The position numbers and the translations under genes were made by a program. Below are positions 1 to 5,807 of a DNA stretch of 6,273 nt, in pieces. Numbering within the stretch: position 1 is the stretch's first letter; the number at the start of each line of letters is the position of its first letter. The stretch lies in the NCBI GenBank assembly GCA_902591645.1, contig CACJBM010000085.1, positions 1 through 6,273 of the forward strand, in the 5' to 3' direction. Source of the DNA: an uncultured Verrucomicrobiota bacterium. GTDB taxonomy: Bacteria > Verrucomicrobiota > Verrucomicrobiae > Verrucomicrobiales > DEV007. A model generated the notes under the pieces. That model did not search any database. It was not told the origin of the DNA and saw only the letters and a list, made by a program, of their open reading frames with translations.

Positions 1-408
1 CTTTACTATCATCTCGAAGGAGAGGGCCAAAGCACCTCAGAGATAATGAAAGAAATCAAAAAAGGAAACGAAGTTGTCATCCCCCAATTCAATGCAGGAG
101 AATTCTCTGCTACCCGAACCGATGATGAGGGCATCATTGAAAATATACGTAAAGCCAAGGATCAGTTTAATTATGTGCCGGATCCTCACACGGCCTGCTG
201 CTTTAATGAAGTGGCAAATAATCAGACAACGATCATGCTAGCCACGGCCCATCCGGCCAAGTTCCCAGAAACAATTAACGAAGCAATCAATGAGAGCCCA
301 ACGCATCCTAGCCTCGAAAAACTCAGGGATCGCACTCCTAAAAAAGAAAAATTACCCGCAAATACAGATGCAATTAGAGAATATCTGGAAGAGAATATTT
401 TACAATAA
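1..408 (+). CDS. thrC: threonine synthase, C-terminal part (5' end outside window)
   Basis: This is the C-terminal part, about 135 residues, of a cytoplasmic PLP enzyme that converts O-phosphohomoserine and water to threonine and phosphate. The frame is open from base 1, so the ATG at 46 is internal. It opens with LYYHLEGEGQ, which fits the segment of bacterial ThrC that usually follows an 'SNFER' stretch. Next comes FSATRTDDEGIIENI, then YVPDPHTACCF, corresponding to the family's '-DPHTAVG-' segment. The near-invariant LATAHPAKFPE follows, and then a tail with the typical P-x-L-E-K-L. The PLP lysine and phosphate-binding loop lie upstream of the window. The gene ends with TAA at 406-408, 71 bases before lysC on the same strand. 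Pairing with lysC joins the last and first enzymes of threonine synthesis. The family call rests on the ATAHPAKFPE block and overall order; another PLP lyase is unlikely. Confidence 0.9.
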   Translation, partial: LYYHLEGEGQSTSEIMKEIKKGNEVVIPQFNAGEFSATRTDDEGIIENIRKAKDQFNYVPDPHTACCFNEVANNQTTIMLATAHPAKFPETINEAINESPTHPSLEKLRDRTPKKEKLPANTDAIREYLEENILQ

Positions 409-440
409 GACTCATTTTAGCACTTTAATATTTTGAATTA

Positions 441-468
441 TTGTCAATAGTTGCCAGTCAATTTTAAT
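441..468 (+). promoter_or_regulatory. candidate sigma70-type promoter of lysC
   Basis: TTGTCA at 441-446 (5 of 6 to TTGACA) and TTTAAT at 463-468 (5 of 6 to TATAAT) are separated by 16 bases in the thrC-lysC gap. Transcription would be expected to begin near base 475, leaving a leader of only about five bases before the TTG start at 480. The rest of the 409-479 gap is AT-rich, with no strong hairpin or T-run terminator for thrC, so read-through from thrC is also possible. The sequence match is seen directly; promoter function is inferred. Confidence 0.45.
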
Positions 469-479
469 TAGAACGGGAC

Positions 480-1697
480 TTGTCACTCATAGTACAGAAA
501 TACGGAGGCACTTCAGTAGGTAACACTGAAAGGATTAATAATGTCGCCAAGCGAATCCTTGAAACTCAAAAGGCAGGGCATCAGGTTGTGGCTGTAGTCT
601 CTGCAATGGCCGGAGTCACTAATAGGCTCATTGAAATGGCTAATGAGGTGTCACCAGACCATGAGCCTACGGACCGTGAAATGGATGTTCTCTTAGCTAC
701 AGGGGAGCAAACGACAATCGCTCTGACCTCGATGGCAATTAATGCTATGGGAGGCAAAGCCATCTCATTGACCGGAGCACAGGCAGGGATCGTCACGGAC
801 GGAGACCATACCAAAGCAAGAATTTCAAACATCACACCTGACGAAGTTCATCGACTCCTCGATGAAAACCACATCGTCATTCTGGCTGGTTTTCAGGGAA
901 GGAGCCCCGACGGACGCATCACAACACTCGGTCGTGGAGGTTCGGACCTGACAGCTATTGCAATGGCAGCGGCTATAGATGCTGACCTGTGCCAGATACT
1001 CACTGACGTTGATGGGGTCTACACCTGTGACCCGCGCGTAGTACCTGATGCTCGGAAAATTAATGAAATTTCGTATGATGAAATGCTGGAAATGGCTTCA
1101 TCCGGCTCTAAAGTAATGCAGTCAAGATCCGTTGAGTTTGCCAAAAAGTTTGGCGTTAAGTTTGAAGTAAGAAGCAGTCTAAATGAAAACCCAGGAACAA
1201 TCGTGACAGAAGAACACCCTAACATGGAATCCGTAGTTGTTCGCGGAGTAAGTATCGAGCGAGAACAGGCAAAGGTAACCATTGAGAATGTTTCCGATGA
1301 GCCGGGAGTCGCAGCAAAAATATTTCATGCCATTTCCGATTCTGGTGTCGTGATCGACATGATTGTACAGAACGTCTCGAAAACGAACCACACTGACATC
1401 TCATTCACCTTGCATCGATCCGATCTAAAAAAAGCAAAACAAACGATCGAACCTATTCTTAAAGATCTTGGCAATGAAACCTCCATCGAAACGACTGACG
1501 GGATTGGCAAACTGAGCGTGGTCGGAATTGGAATGCGCTCTCACTCTGGAGTCGCAGCTCAAATGTTTGCTGCACTTGCAAAGAATGGTATCAATATTCA
1601 AATGATATCAACTTCAGAAATAAAAACTGCTGTCATCATCAAAGAAGAGGACCTTGAGCAATCGGCAAACATAGTCCACACTGCCTTCAAGCTTTAG
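480..1697 (+). CDS. lysC: aspartate kinase, monofunctional, with two ACT domains
   Basis: Phosphorylates L-aspartate to 4-phospho-L-aspartate with ATP, the committed step to lysine, threonine and methionine, in the cytoplasm. Residues 1-240 are the amino-acid-kinase domain: KYGGTSVG (7-14), VVSAMAGVTN (39-48), LATGEQ (72-77), GFQG (137-140), GRGGSD (151-156) and TDVDGVYTCDPR (175-186). Two ACT domains follow, about 265-335 and 345-405, with VQNVS (296-300) and ISTSEIK (376-382), the region where lysine or threonine feedback inhibitors bind in this family. The 405-residue length is normal, with no fused homoserine dehydrogenase. The start is TTG: an in-frame TAA lies at 465-467, no ATG precedes the KYGGTSVG block, and MSLIVQKYGG matches usual family N-termini. 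Upstream there is only a weak CGGGA, too close for a good ribosome site. Likely controlled by its own promoter and by end-product inhibition. Family call is firm; which amino acid inhibits it is not determined. Confidence 0.97.
   Translation: MSLIVQKYGGTSVGNTERINNVAKRILETQKAGHQVVAVVSAMAGVTNRLIEMANEVSPDHEPTDREMDVLLATGEQTTIALTSMAINAMGGKAISLTGAQAGIVTDGDHTKARISNITPDEVHRLLDENHIVILAGFQGRSPDGRITTLGRGGSDLTAIAMAAAIDADLCQILTDVDGVYTCDPRVVPDARKINEISYDEMLEMASSGSKVMQSRSVEFAKKFGVKFEVRSSLNENPGTIVTEEHPNMESVVVRGVSIEREQAKVTIENVSDEPGVAAKIFHAISDSGVVIDMIVQNVSKTNHTDISFTLHRSDLKKAKQTIEPILKDLGNETSIETTDGIGKLSVVGIGMRSHSGVAAQMFAALAKNGINIQMISTSEIKTAVIIKEEDLEQSANIVHTAFKL
1208..1226 (+). promoter_or_regulatory. possible internal translation start for a lysC beta subunit
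   Basis: An in-frame ATG (1224-1226, Met249 of LysC) is preceded nine bases upstream by the purine-rich AGAAGAA (1208-1214). From there MESVVVRG would begin a 157-residue protein made only of the two ACT domains. In Corynebacterium and Bacillus, lysC uses an in-frame internal start at about this place to make the regulatory beta subunit. The position fits by recalled alignment, but the ribosome site is not a strong match, so this is a suggestion only. Confidence 0.3.
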
Positions 1698-1708
1698 CAA
1701 CTCATCAG

Positions 1709-1786
1709 CTCAATACATTTTAATTTATAATCCACCCCCAACAAAACCCAACCTCAGCCACTTAACCTAATCAAACCTAAAAAACA
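1709..1786 (+). promoter_or_regulatory. C-rich, nearly G-free gap between lysC and the transpeptidase gene
   Basis: By count, these 78 bases hold 26 C and a single G (at 1757), with clusters CCACCCCC, ACCCAACC and CAGCCAC. RNA from it could hardly fold. Two readings are possible. It may be a Rho utilisation region behind lysC, since such regions are C-rich, G-poor and unstructured. It may instead be an open leader that helps ribosomes reach the TTG start at 1787, which has no Shine-Dalgarno sequence. No intrinsic hairpin terminator is visible after lysC, which mildly favours the first. Confidence 0.35.
1726..1731 (+). promoter_or_regulatory. candidate -10 box of the transpeptidase gene
   Basis: A perfect TATAAT lies in the gap after lysC, 55 bases before the TTG at 1787. 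No acceptable -35 element stands 16-18 bases upstream (CATCAG or similar), and there is no extended TG motif, so the match may be chance in an AT-rich stretch. If real, transcription would begin near 1738 and give a leader of about 49 bases. Confidence 0.25.
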
Positions 1787-2755
1787 TTGTACAAGAGTCT
1801 CTTAATCATCCTTGGGATAATTTATTTGGCACCTCATGGGTTCAGTAAAAAGAAAATTGGGTACTTGCCTGAACCTTCAAAAAAAGACACGGAAACTATT
1901 CTCCGTATACAGATATTTCTTGATGGGAAAATGTTCGGACCCGGCAAGATTGACGGCCAAATGGGACAATTCACCCGCAAGGCAGTTGCCCATTACAATT
2001 TCGGGTACAATCTGAAATACGATAACTATTATAAGGTGATCAATGAATCAAATGCGGCCATCAACGAACTCTTTACTACTTACACTATCAAAGAGAAAGA
2101 TTTCAATTTTGTCGGGGAAGTCTCTTTCGAACCTTCTGAGCAGGCAGAAATTGATTATCTCTACTACAGATCAATCCTTGAATTTGCAGCAGAACGTTTT
2201 CACTCTGATGAAAAATATCTCACAAAAATAAACCCTGAAATAGATTGGGGAAAGGCAGCTACAGACACCGTAATTAAGGTTCCTAACGTGACGCCATTTA
2301 GAATTGAAGACGTAAAAAAAGACAAGTCATTCCAACGGGAAAGAAAACTCAGTAAAAGATTAGTCATCGTGGATACGAATCAAAAGCTTGTAGCCATATG
2401 GGAAAAAAAGAAGATCCTTGCTACGTTTCCTATAACGCCGGGACAAGAAAAGTTCATTCACCGAGGCGACTGGGTCATTCAAAATATGATCACTACCCCA
2501 ACGTTCAGATGGGATCAGAGTATGCTGGAGACAGGGAAACGCAGCAACGAAGCTCACTTGCTTCCACCGGGCCCAAACAGTCCAATAGGAATCTTCTGGG
2601 CAGGACTAAATAAGGGAGGAATTGGTCTGCATGGGACCTCCTCTCCACACACGATTGGCCGGTCCAGAAGTGCCGGTTGTGTGAGGCTGGCCAATTGGGA
2701 CGTTGTCCGCCTTTCGGACCTAGTGAGACCCGGAGCAAAAGTAGAAATGCGCTAA
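1787..2755 (+). CDS. secreted L,D-transpeptidase (YkuD family) with peptidoglycan-binding N-terminus
   Basis: Likely an envelope enzyme that forms 3-3 peptide cross-links in peptidoglycan or attaches proteins to it. Residues 4-16 form a short hydrophobic signal segment after a single Lys. Residues about 34-75 resemble the PG_binding_1 repeat (IQIFLDG..., GKIDGQMGQFTRKAV). Residues about 125-166 look LysM-like (AAERFHSDEKYLTKINP, then TVIKVPN). The YkuD catalytic domain spans about 190-321 (RLVIVDTNQKLVAIW, SPIGIFWAGL), with His282 in LHGTSS and the nucleophile Cys298 in RSAGCVRL. The usual S/T-H-G-C motif reads S-A-G-C here, so the second conserved His is Ala. Start: an in-frame TAA at 1778-1780 leaves TTG at 1787 as the only start that keeps the signal segment; no Shine-Dalgarno sequence is visible. 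It converges on the sulfatase gene. Catalytic family is firm; LysM and PG-binding calls are by eye. Confidence 0.88.
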   Translation: MYKSLLIILGIIYLAPHGFSKKKIGYLPEPSKKDTETILRIQIFLDGKMFGPGKIDGQMGQFTRKAVAHYNFGYNLKYDNYYKVINESNAAINELFTTYTIKEKDFNFVGEVSFEPSEQAEIDYLYYRSILEFAAERFHSDEKYLTKINPEIDWGKAATDTVIKVPNVTPFRIEDVKKDKSFQRERKLSKRLVIVDTNQKLVAIWEKKKILATFPITPGQEKFIHRGDWVIQNMITTPTFRWDQSMLETGKRSNEAHLLPPGPNSPIGIFWAGLNKGGIGLHGTSSPHTIGRSRSAGCVRLANWDVVRLSDLVRPGAKVEMR

Positions 2756-2780
2756 CTGGCCTTATTTAGCCGCGCTTTTT
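2749..2780 (+). terminator. candidate intrinsic terminator of the transpeptidase gene, containing both convergent stop codons
   Basis: GCGC (2749-2752) can pair with GCGC (2772-2775), and the adjacent TAA (2753-2755) with TTA (2766-2768), leaving a three-base bulge (2769-2771) and a 10-base loop. Five T follow at once (2776-2780), as expected for rightward termination. An alternative fold pairs GCGCTAA with TTAGC-C-GC with one bulged C. The paired TAA/TTA are the stop codons of the transpeptidase and of the opposing sulfatase. Leftward, only ATTTC follows the stem, so termination of sulfatase transcripts here would be weak. Confidence 0.45.
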
Positions 2781-4298
2781 CCATGGTTGGGAAGTCTTAG
2801 ATACGGGCCTTCTCTGTTTCTTAGATAGAAGATCAGTCCCTTCAGCAAAGTCATGCCAAATCTTTATGAGTTCATTCCTCACTCCCGGCTCGGACTTGGA
2901 AAGGTCTTTCAGTTCGGTCCGGTCGGCGATCATATCATAAAGCTCCCAAGGCCCGCCTCGAGCCGAAACTACTTTCCATTTACCTTTCCGAATTGCACGA
3001 TTATTACCGAAATGAAAATAAAGGAACTCATGATCTTCCCTCTTCTCTCCCTTAAGAATAGGCAACAATGATTTTCCCATTAATTTTGAATTCGAATTCT
3101 TGTCCGGGTAATCTGCCCCTGCCAGATCAATGCACGTAGGCATAAAATCAACGAGATGTCCTACCTGGTCAGTGATGGAACCTTTCTTTGTCTTTAAGCC
3201 CTTGGGCCAGTGAACTATCATCGGGCTACTTATTCCACCCTCGTGTTGGTTCTGCTTGTACCAGCGAAAAGGCGTATTACCCGCGTGCGCCCATCCCGTA
3301 TCGTATGTCCAATAACTCTCAGGGTCCCACGGCATCTTATCAGCTCCTCGGGTCCGCTCAAAGGGACAAGCTCCATTGTCAGAACAGAACATAAATAATG
3401 TATTTTCAAAAACACCAATCTGTTTGAGCTTTTCAACGAGTTTCCCAATGCCCTGATCCATTCGATCAACCATCCCTGCATAAGCGGCCATACGAAAATC
3501 TTCCCAGTCCTTTTCTTTATCAGTCAGACGATTCCAAGGCCTAACGTTCTGAGGCCTAGGACTTAAAGGCCAGTCTTTATTTATCAACCCTAGATCAATT
3601 TGCCTAGCATAGCGCTTCTTACGTAACTGATCCCATCCTCCCGCGTACTTTCCCCGGTATTTCATAACTTCCTTCTTAGGTGCCTGAAGCGGGTAATGTG
3701 GTGCATTGTAAGCGAGGTACAAAAAGAATGGCTTATCCTTATCCTTCTTCAGACTTTCGTTCACAAAACGAACGGCATAGTCCGTGTTCGCATCTGTGGT
3801 ATAAAATCCTTCCTTTGGAACGTCAAATTTCTCACCATCAAGACGAAACGAATCATCGCCAGTGAAGAAATTAGTAGCACCACTCAAATGACCAAAGTAT
3901 CGACTGAACCCTTTATCAGTCGGCTCCTTGTCCAGGTGCCACTTCCCTACCATCAATGTCTGATATCCTGCGGGCCTCAGCACCTCAGCAATAGTCGGCC
4001 CATTGGAAAGTTTTGCAGAGCCTGCCTGCCCGCAATATTTTCCTGTCAATAAATCCACCCTAGAAGAATGGCACTTGGCCGTATTATAAAACTGAGAAAA
4101 ACGAAGACCATTCTCTGCTAAACTGTCCAATACTGGAGTCTTAATCTCACCTCCATAACATCCCAGATCTGCAAATCCAAGATCATCGGCCATGATGAGA
4201 ACAATGTTTGGCCTTTCAGCTGCATCTAAAATATATGACCATGCACAGCAAGGAAGGAGAAGAATTAGCAGGAAAAATTTTCTTATAAAATAGGTCAT
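2766..4298 (-). CDS. secreted sulfatase (arylsulfatase-like, formylglycine-dependent type)
   Basis: Predicted exported hydrolase of sulfate esters, probably acting on sulfated polysaccharides in the periplasm or outside; the substrate cannot be read from sequence. Residues 1-27 are a signal peptide: Arg6-Lys7, a hydrophobic run 8-19, and a likely cleavage site near AWS or LDA. The alkaline-phosphatase-like core shows NIVLIMADDLG (Asp38, Asp39 metal ligands), the signature CHSSRVDLLTG (Cys76, Arg80), VGKWHL (Lys119, His121), APHYPLQAP (His201), FCSDNGA (Asp307, Asn308) and a Lys348/His352 region before EGGISSPMIV. The C-terminal subdomain (about 390-510) has the usual GKWKVV and WELYD segments. 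Cys76 would be the residue oxidised to formylglycine. The signature has Ser in place of the standard Pro of C-x-P-S-R. The length of 510 is normal. Start ATG at 4298: an in-frame TAA lies nine bases upstream, with no Shine-Dalgarno sequence. I see no convincing promoter on this strand in 4299-4423. Confidence 0.93.
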   Translation of the reverse strand: MTYFIRKFFLLILLLPCCAWSYILDAAERPNIVLIMADDLGFADLGCYGGEIKTPVLDSLAENGLRFSQFYNTAKCHSSRVDLLTGKYCGQAGSAKLSNGPTIAEVLRPAGYQTLMVGKWHLDKEPTDKGFSRYFGHLSGATNFFTGDDSFRLDGEKFDVPKEGFYTTDANTDYAVRFVNESLKKDKDKPFFLYLAYNAPHYPLQAPKKEVMKYRGKYAGGWDQLRKKRYARQIDLGLINKDWPLSPRPQNVRPWNRLTDKEKDWEDFRMAAYAGMVDRMDQGIGKLVEKLKQIGVFENTLFMFCSDNGACPFERTRGADKMPWDPESYWTYDTGWAHAGNTPFRWYKQNQHEGGISSPMIVHWPKGLKTKKGSITDQVGHLVDFMPTCIDLAGADYPDKNSNSKLMGKSLLPILKGEKREDHEFLYFHFGNNRAIRKGKWKVVSARGGPWELYDMIADRTELKDLSKSEPGVRNELIKIWHDFAEGTDLLSKKQRRPVSKTSQPWKKRG

Positions 4299-4380
4299 GA
4301 GATATTAATTTTTTAGAAGCAAATTCAGTGAATGAAATCTTAACCAAATAAAAAGGATATTAAAGATGTGAGTTTATTAC

Positions 4381-4409
4381 TTGGCGTAACCAATTTGAAG
4401 CATTAGATA
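4381..4409 (+). promoter_or_regulatory. candidate sigma70-type promoter of the beta-CASP nuclease gene
   Basis: TTGGCG (4381-4386) and TAGATA (4404-4409, within TAGATAAT) are 17 bases apart in the 125-base divergent gap 4299-4423. The expected transcription start, near 4416, is only about eight bases before the ATG at 4424, so the message would be almost leaderless, in keeping with the missing Shine-Dalgarno sequence. The remainder of the gap is AT-rich, with nothing else I can name. Confidence 0.4.
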
Positions 4410-4423
4410 ATAAGTTCTACTAG

Positions 4424-5785
4424 ATGATTCGCTTTCAAAGCCTAACTCGCAACATAGAAATTGGAGCGAATTGTTACCTTCTTAGCTTAGGGGGCAAGCG
4501 AATTCTAATTGATTCAGGAATGCACCCGAAAGCAGAATCAAAGGATGCCTTACCTCAGTTCGACCGAATCCTAGATGAGCCCTTAGATGCGGCCATTCTT
4601 TCCCACGCACATCTGGACCATTCAGGATCCTTGCCTGTAATCCAAAGACATTACCCAGAAATGCCGGTCTTCATGAGTGAGGCTACTGATGCACTAGCCC
4701 AGGCACTCCTGCACAATTCGGTGAATGTAATGACATCCAAAAGGGAAGAACTTGGGATTAATGAATACCCTTTATTTACCCACCGTGAAATTCACAAAGT
4801 AAACAAACAATGGCATCCGAGAAGGAACGGTAAAAAATTTGAATTACATGAAGCCGGGGGCGCCTCCTGCACTTTTTATGACGCCGGCCATGTCATGGGT
4901 GCGGTCGGATGCCTCTTTGAATTTTCCGGGAAAAAAATAATGTATACGGGGGACGTTCATTTTGAGGATCAGAGTATTCTTAAGGGGGCCGACTTTCCGC
5001 AAGAAAAAATTGACGTTCTCATCTTAGAATGTACTCGAGGCGGAGCTGCACGTGATCCGGAATATTCCAGATGGTCTGAAGCGGAACGCCTCGCATTAAG
5101 CATGGAAGAATGTCTCGAAGGGAAGGGTTCAGTAATGATTCCTCTATTTGCGATGGGAAGGACCCAAGAGACAATCATGATGCTCTACGAACTTCAAAGA
5201 GCCAGAAAATTAAGAAAGACTTCATTCCTGATAGGTGGGCTCAGTATCAAAATGACTAAGATATATGACCGATTCTCAAATCGCATTAGACGCAACCATA
5301 AAGGACTCAACTTGATGCGCGTGAAAGGCTTGTTATCTACTCCAAAGTCGAGGGGAGAACTTCCAAAACTAGAACAGGGAAACGTTTATACATTGTCTAG
5401 CGGAATGATGACAGAGAAGACCATGTCAAACAGACTAGCTCAACAGTTTATCGCCAACCCCCGAAACCTTGTCGCCTGCGTTGGATATGCCGATCCCGAT
5501 TCACCAATGGCAAGACTCATTGGATCAGAAAGAGGAGAAGAGGTCCTCTTGGATTCAAAAAAGGATCCCGTCAAACGTCAATGTTCAGTGCAAAACTTTG
5601 ACTTCAGCGGGCACGCCTCGAGAGAGAGTCTAATCGAATATGCGGAATTAGTTAATCCTGAAAAAATTATCTTAGTGCACGGTGACCAAGGGGCCATCGA
5701 ATGGATGAAACAAAGACTGGGTCAGCGTTTACCGGAAACAGAAATCATCATTCCTGACCCTGGAAAAGAAATAGACTTAGAATAA
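4424..5785 (+). CDS. beta-CASP metallo-beta-lactamase-fold RNA nuclease (CPSF-73/Ysh1-like)
   Basis: Predicted cytoplasmic zinc-dependent ribonuclease of the group containing eukaryotic mRNA 3'-end cleavage factor CPSF-73/Ysh1 and bacterial and archaeal relatives; its target RNA is unknown. Metal-binding motifs: SHAHLDH (His61, His63, Asp65, His66), DAGHVMGA (His156), YTGDVHF (Asp177), motif A in LILECTRG (Glu202), motif B in DFSGHAS (His397) and motif C in LVHGD (His419). The beta-CASP insert lies at about 205-395, with IPLFAMGRTQE near its start, where relatives have P-x-F-A-x-G-R-x-Q-E. No signal peptide, membrane segment or N-terminal KH domain is present, unlike archaeal aCPSF1. At 453 residues it matches short bacterial COG1236-type proteins. 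Start: an in-frame TAG at 4421-4423 directly precedes the ATG, fixing it; no Shine-Dalgarno sequence is seen. It stands alone between divergent and convergent neighbours. The family is clear; endo- versus exonuclease activity is not. Confidence 0.92.
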   Translation: MIRFQSLTRNIEIGANCYLLSLGGKRILIDSGMHPKAESKDALPQFDRILDEPLDAAILSHAHLDHSGSLPVIQRHYPEMPVFMSEATDALAQALLHNSVNVMTSKREELGINEYPLFTHREIHKVNKQWHPRRNGKKFELHEAGGASCTFYDAGHVMGAVGCLFEFSGKKIMYTGDVHFEDQSILKGADFPQEKIDVLILECTRGGAARDPEYSRWSEAERLALSMEECLEGKGSVMIPLFAMGRTQETIMMLYELQRARKLRKTSFLIGGLSIKMTKIYDRFSNRIRRNHKGLNLMRVKGLLSTPKSRGELPKLEQGNVYTLSSGMMTEKTMSNRLAQQFIANPRNLVACVGYADPDSPMARLIGSERGEEVLLDSKKDPVKRQCSVQNFDFSGHASRESLIEYAELVNPEKIILVHGDQGAIEWMKQRLGQRLPETEIIIPDPGKEIDLE

Positions 5786-5807
5786 TTTTCTAACCTCTCT
5801 ATTATTC
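5780..5807. repeat. 7-base inverted repeat across the nuclease/lpxD convergent stops
   Basis: GAATAAT (5780-5786) and ATTATTC (5801-5807) are perfect inverted copies around a 14-base loop. Six of the seven bases are simply the GAA-TAA ends of the two genes facing each other. There is no T run on either side and the stem is AT-rich, so any bidirectional terminator role is weak. No better terminator is visible in the 16-base gap. Confidence 0.3.

Noticed and set aside
46..408. Reading from the ATG at 46 as a complete small 120-residue gene
   Set aside because: The frame is open to base 1 and the upstream residues fit threonine synthase, so this is an internal methionine of a partial gene.
409..479. 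Lysine riboswitch or attenuator before lysC
   Set aside because: The 71-base gap is too short for a lysine riboswitch and shows no stable stems or leader peptide.
3696..4052. Antisense open frame of 118 codons inside the sulfatase gene
   Set aside because: It lacks a recognisable domain, has no ribosome site, and is fully overlapped by a well-supported gene on the other strand; it is a shadow frame.
4245..4298. Lipoprotein signal in the sulfatase N-terminus (LLPCC)
   Set aside because: Pro precedes the Cys, where a lipobox needs a small residue such as Ala or Gly; an ordinary signal peptide fits better.
4299..4423. Promoter for the sulfatase on the minus strand
   Set aside because: TTGGTT and TTTAAT or TTAATA elements exist, but spacings are far from 16-18 bases or the -10 lies on the start codon.
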